In this document: piece by piece, positions 13,017 to 13,891 of the stretch | How the letters are laid out: each line of letters starts with the position of its first letter | Position numbering within the stretch: position 1 is the first letter of the stretch | Source of the DNA: Candidatus Falkowbacteria bacterium RIFCSPLOWO2_02_FULL_45_15 | GTDB lineage: Bacteria; Patescibacteriota; Patescibacteriia; Patescibacteriales; XYC2-FULL-47-12 | Assembly: GCA_001777995.1 (NCBI GenBank) | Contig: MFFV01000024.1 | Location: 11,809-25,699 of the forward strand | Direction of reading: 5' to 3' | DNA length: 13,891 nt | Translations under genes and position numbers: made by a program | Notes under the pieces: model-generated | Seen by the model: only the letters and a program-made list of their open reading frames with translations | Databases searched by the model: none | Told to the model about the DNA's origin: nothing

Positions 13017-13891
13017 ATGAAACGTCGTAATATCCAATATCTAATATCCAATATTTTTTTACTTTTTATAAGCATGACTCCGGTTTTAGCGTACTACAAC
13101 CCCGGCTCCCCGTCTGGTTTTGTCAACGATTTTGCCGGCGTAATTGATGGGGCGACTAAACAGAGCTTAGAGCAAAAATTAGTTAATTTTGAAAAAGAAA
13201 CGAGCAACGAGATTTCAGTCGTAACCATAAATAATTTAGGCGGCGATTACATTGAAAATTTCGCGGCCGAGCTGTTTAAGGAGTGGGGGGTAGGGAAAGA
13301 GAACGGAGATAACGGCGTTTTGGCATTAGTGGCGGTGGAGGACCGGAAAATGCGCCTTGAAGTCGGCTATGGTTTGGAAGGCGCGCTCACGGACGCGCAG
13401 TCAAACTGGATTATCAATAATGAAATGAAGCCGGCGTTTCAGGCGGGCAAGTATGGCGAAGGCATAAGTTTAGCGCTGGAGAGCATTATCAAAGCGACGC
13501 GCGGCGAGTATGTGCCGGAAGAAAAATTACCCCAGCGCAAAATAGCTAATTATGAATTTATTGCTTGGGCGGCTATTTTTTTGTTGATGTGGCTTGCGGC
13601 CATTTTAGGCCGCTCCAAGTCTTGGTGGGCGGGAGGGGTTATCGGCGGGGTAGCCGGCGTTATTATCGGGTTGGTTAAAGGTTTCTTGTGGTTTGGCGTG
13701 GGCATATTAGCGGTCCTAATCCCTTTCGGCCTTTTATTTGATTATGTTGTTTCCAAAAAATATCACGCGGCTAAGGCAAGCGGGCGCCATCTGCCGTGGT
13801 GGTTTGGCGGCGGCGGTTTTGGCGGCGGGATGAGCGGAAGCGGCGGGTTCGGCGGCTTCGGAGGAGGGATGAGCGGGGGAGGAGGAAGTAG
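13017..13891 (+). CDS. TPM-domain (YgcG-like) membrane protein, 3' end outside window
   Basis: The frame runs from the ATG at 13017 to the window end without a stop (291 codons seen). A TGA at 13011-13013 prevents any longer start. Residues 1-25 form a signal peptide (KRR, a hydrophobic core, then VLA before Tyr26). The TPM domain covers about 30-160, with VNDFAGVID, TSNEISVVTI, GDNGVLALVAVEDRKMRLEVGYGLEGALTD and WIINNEM-type motifs. Hydrophobic segments follow at about 180-197 and 203-242. The tail is Gly/Phe/Ser-rich (GGGGFGGGMSG), typical of YgcG-like proteins. The TPM domain would lie outside the membrane. Some TPM proteins act in photosystem II repair, and bacterial ones have been proposed as phosphatases or partners of LemA. 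Oddly, residues 5-14 of the signal peptide are encoded by the right arm of the flanking inverted repeat. Confidence 0.9.
   Translation, partial: MKRRNIQYLISNIFLLFISMTPVLAYYNPGSPSGFVNDFAGVIDGATKQSLEQKLVNFEKETSNEISVVTINNLGGDYIENFAAELFKEWGVGKENGDNGVLALVAVEDRKMRLEVGYGLEGALTDAQSNWIINNEMKPAFQAGKYGEGISLALESIIKATRGEYVPEEKLPQRKIANYEFIAWAAIFLLMWLAAILGRSKSWWAGGVIGGVAGVIIGLVKGFLWFGVGILAVLIPFGLLFDYVVSKKYHAAKASGRHLPWWFGGGGFGGGMSGSGGFGGFGGGMSGGGGS
13029..13057. repeat. right arm of the 29-bp inverted repeat, inside the TPM signal-peptide coding region
   Basis: AATATCCAATATCTAATATC continues to ATTTT at 13057. It is the inverted counterpart of 12547-12575 (26 of 29 positions). In frame with the ATG at 13017 it encodes NIQYLISNI plus most of the next Phe codon, so it is coding rather than purely intergenic. 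Confidence 0.8.

Noticed and set aside
12547..13057. Possible CRISPR array from the repeated GATATT units
   Set aside because: Units are 7 bp, tandem without spacers, and there are only two inverted blocks separated by a gene. No cas gene is present.

Overview
The window reads as a chromosomal segment from a Patescibacteria (Candidate Phyla Radiation) bacterium, most like Parcubacteria. This placement is an inference from gene content and style, with no rRNA or marker phylogeny behind it. The supporting signs are an O-antigen-ligase protein with a C-terminal TPR tail, an AI-2E transporter, a LemA/TPM-domain pair, a free-standing four-helix-bundle (S23-type) gene, very AT-rich intergenic micro-repeats, and many genes with no Shine-Dalgarno sequence. 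TGA ends several genes (PHP protein, methyltransferase, both hypothetical genes), so the standard bacterial code is used and the UGA-glycine code of Gracilibacteria/Absconditabacteria is excluded.

Layout. 1-2080: the C-terminal part of a Wzy/WaaL-type ligase, a PHP-family phosphoesterase and a SAM methyltransferase, all on + strand. An 82-bp palindromic repeat lies between the last two. 2081-3560: two unrecognised genes, each with its own Shine-Dalgarno and terminator, the first with a good promoter. 3624-4532: a GalT-family nucleotidyltransferase on the minus strand, the only minus-strand gene. 4533-4754: a divergent regulatory region with an inverted repeat, a strong promoter and a CIRCE operator. 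4755-6798: groES-groEL with a strong terminator. 6843-10359: an AI-2E family transporter and a large membrane ligase-like protein with TPRs. 10461-11825: a dimeric-type glycyl-tRNA synthetase. 11960-13891: lemA, a four-helix-bundle gene, and a TPM-domain protein that runs off the window end.

How the parts work together. Most genes are housekeeping or envelope functions: HrcA/CIRCE-type heat-shock control of the chaperonin, glycine charging, sugar-nucleotide metabolism, and glycan polymerisation or transfer. LemA and TPM-domain genes are often neighbours in bacteria. Here a four-helix-bundle gene sits between them, flanked by 29-bp inverted repeats that match at 26 of 29 positions. The right-hand repeat arm is translated as part of the signal peptide of the TPM protein. 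That arrangement, plus the two unrecognised genes at 2162-3506, is the least ordinary part of the window. I see no CRISPR array, transposase, tRNA or rRNA. I found no convincing new multi-gene system.
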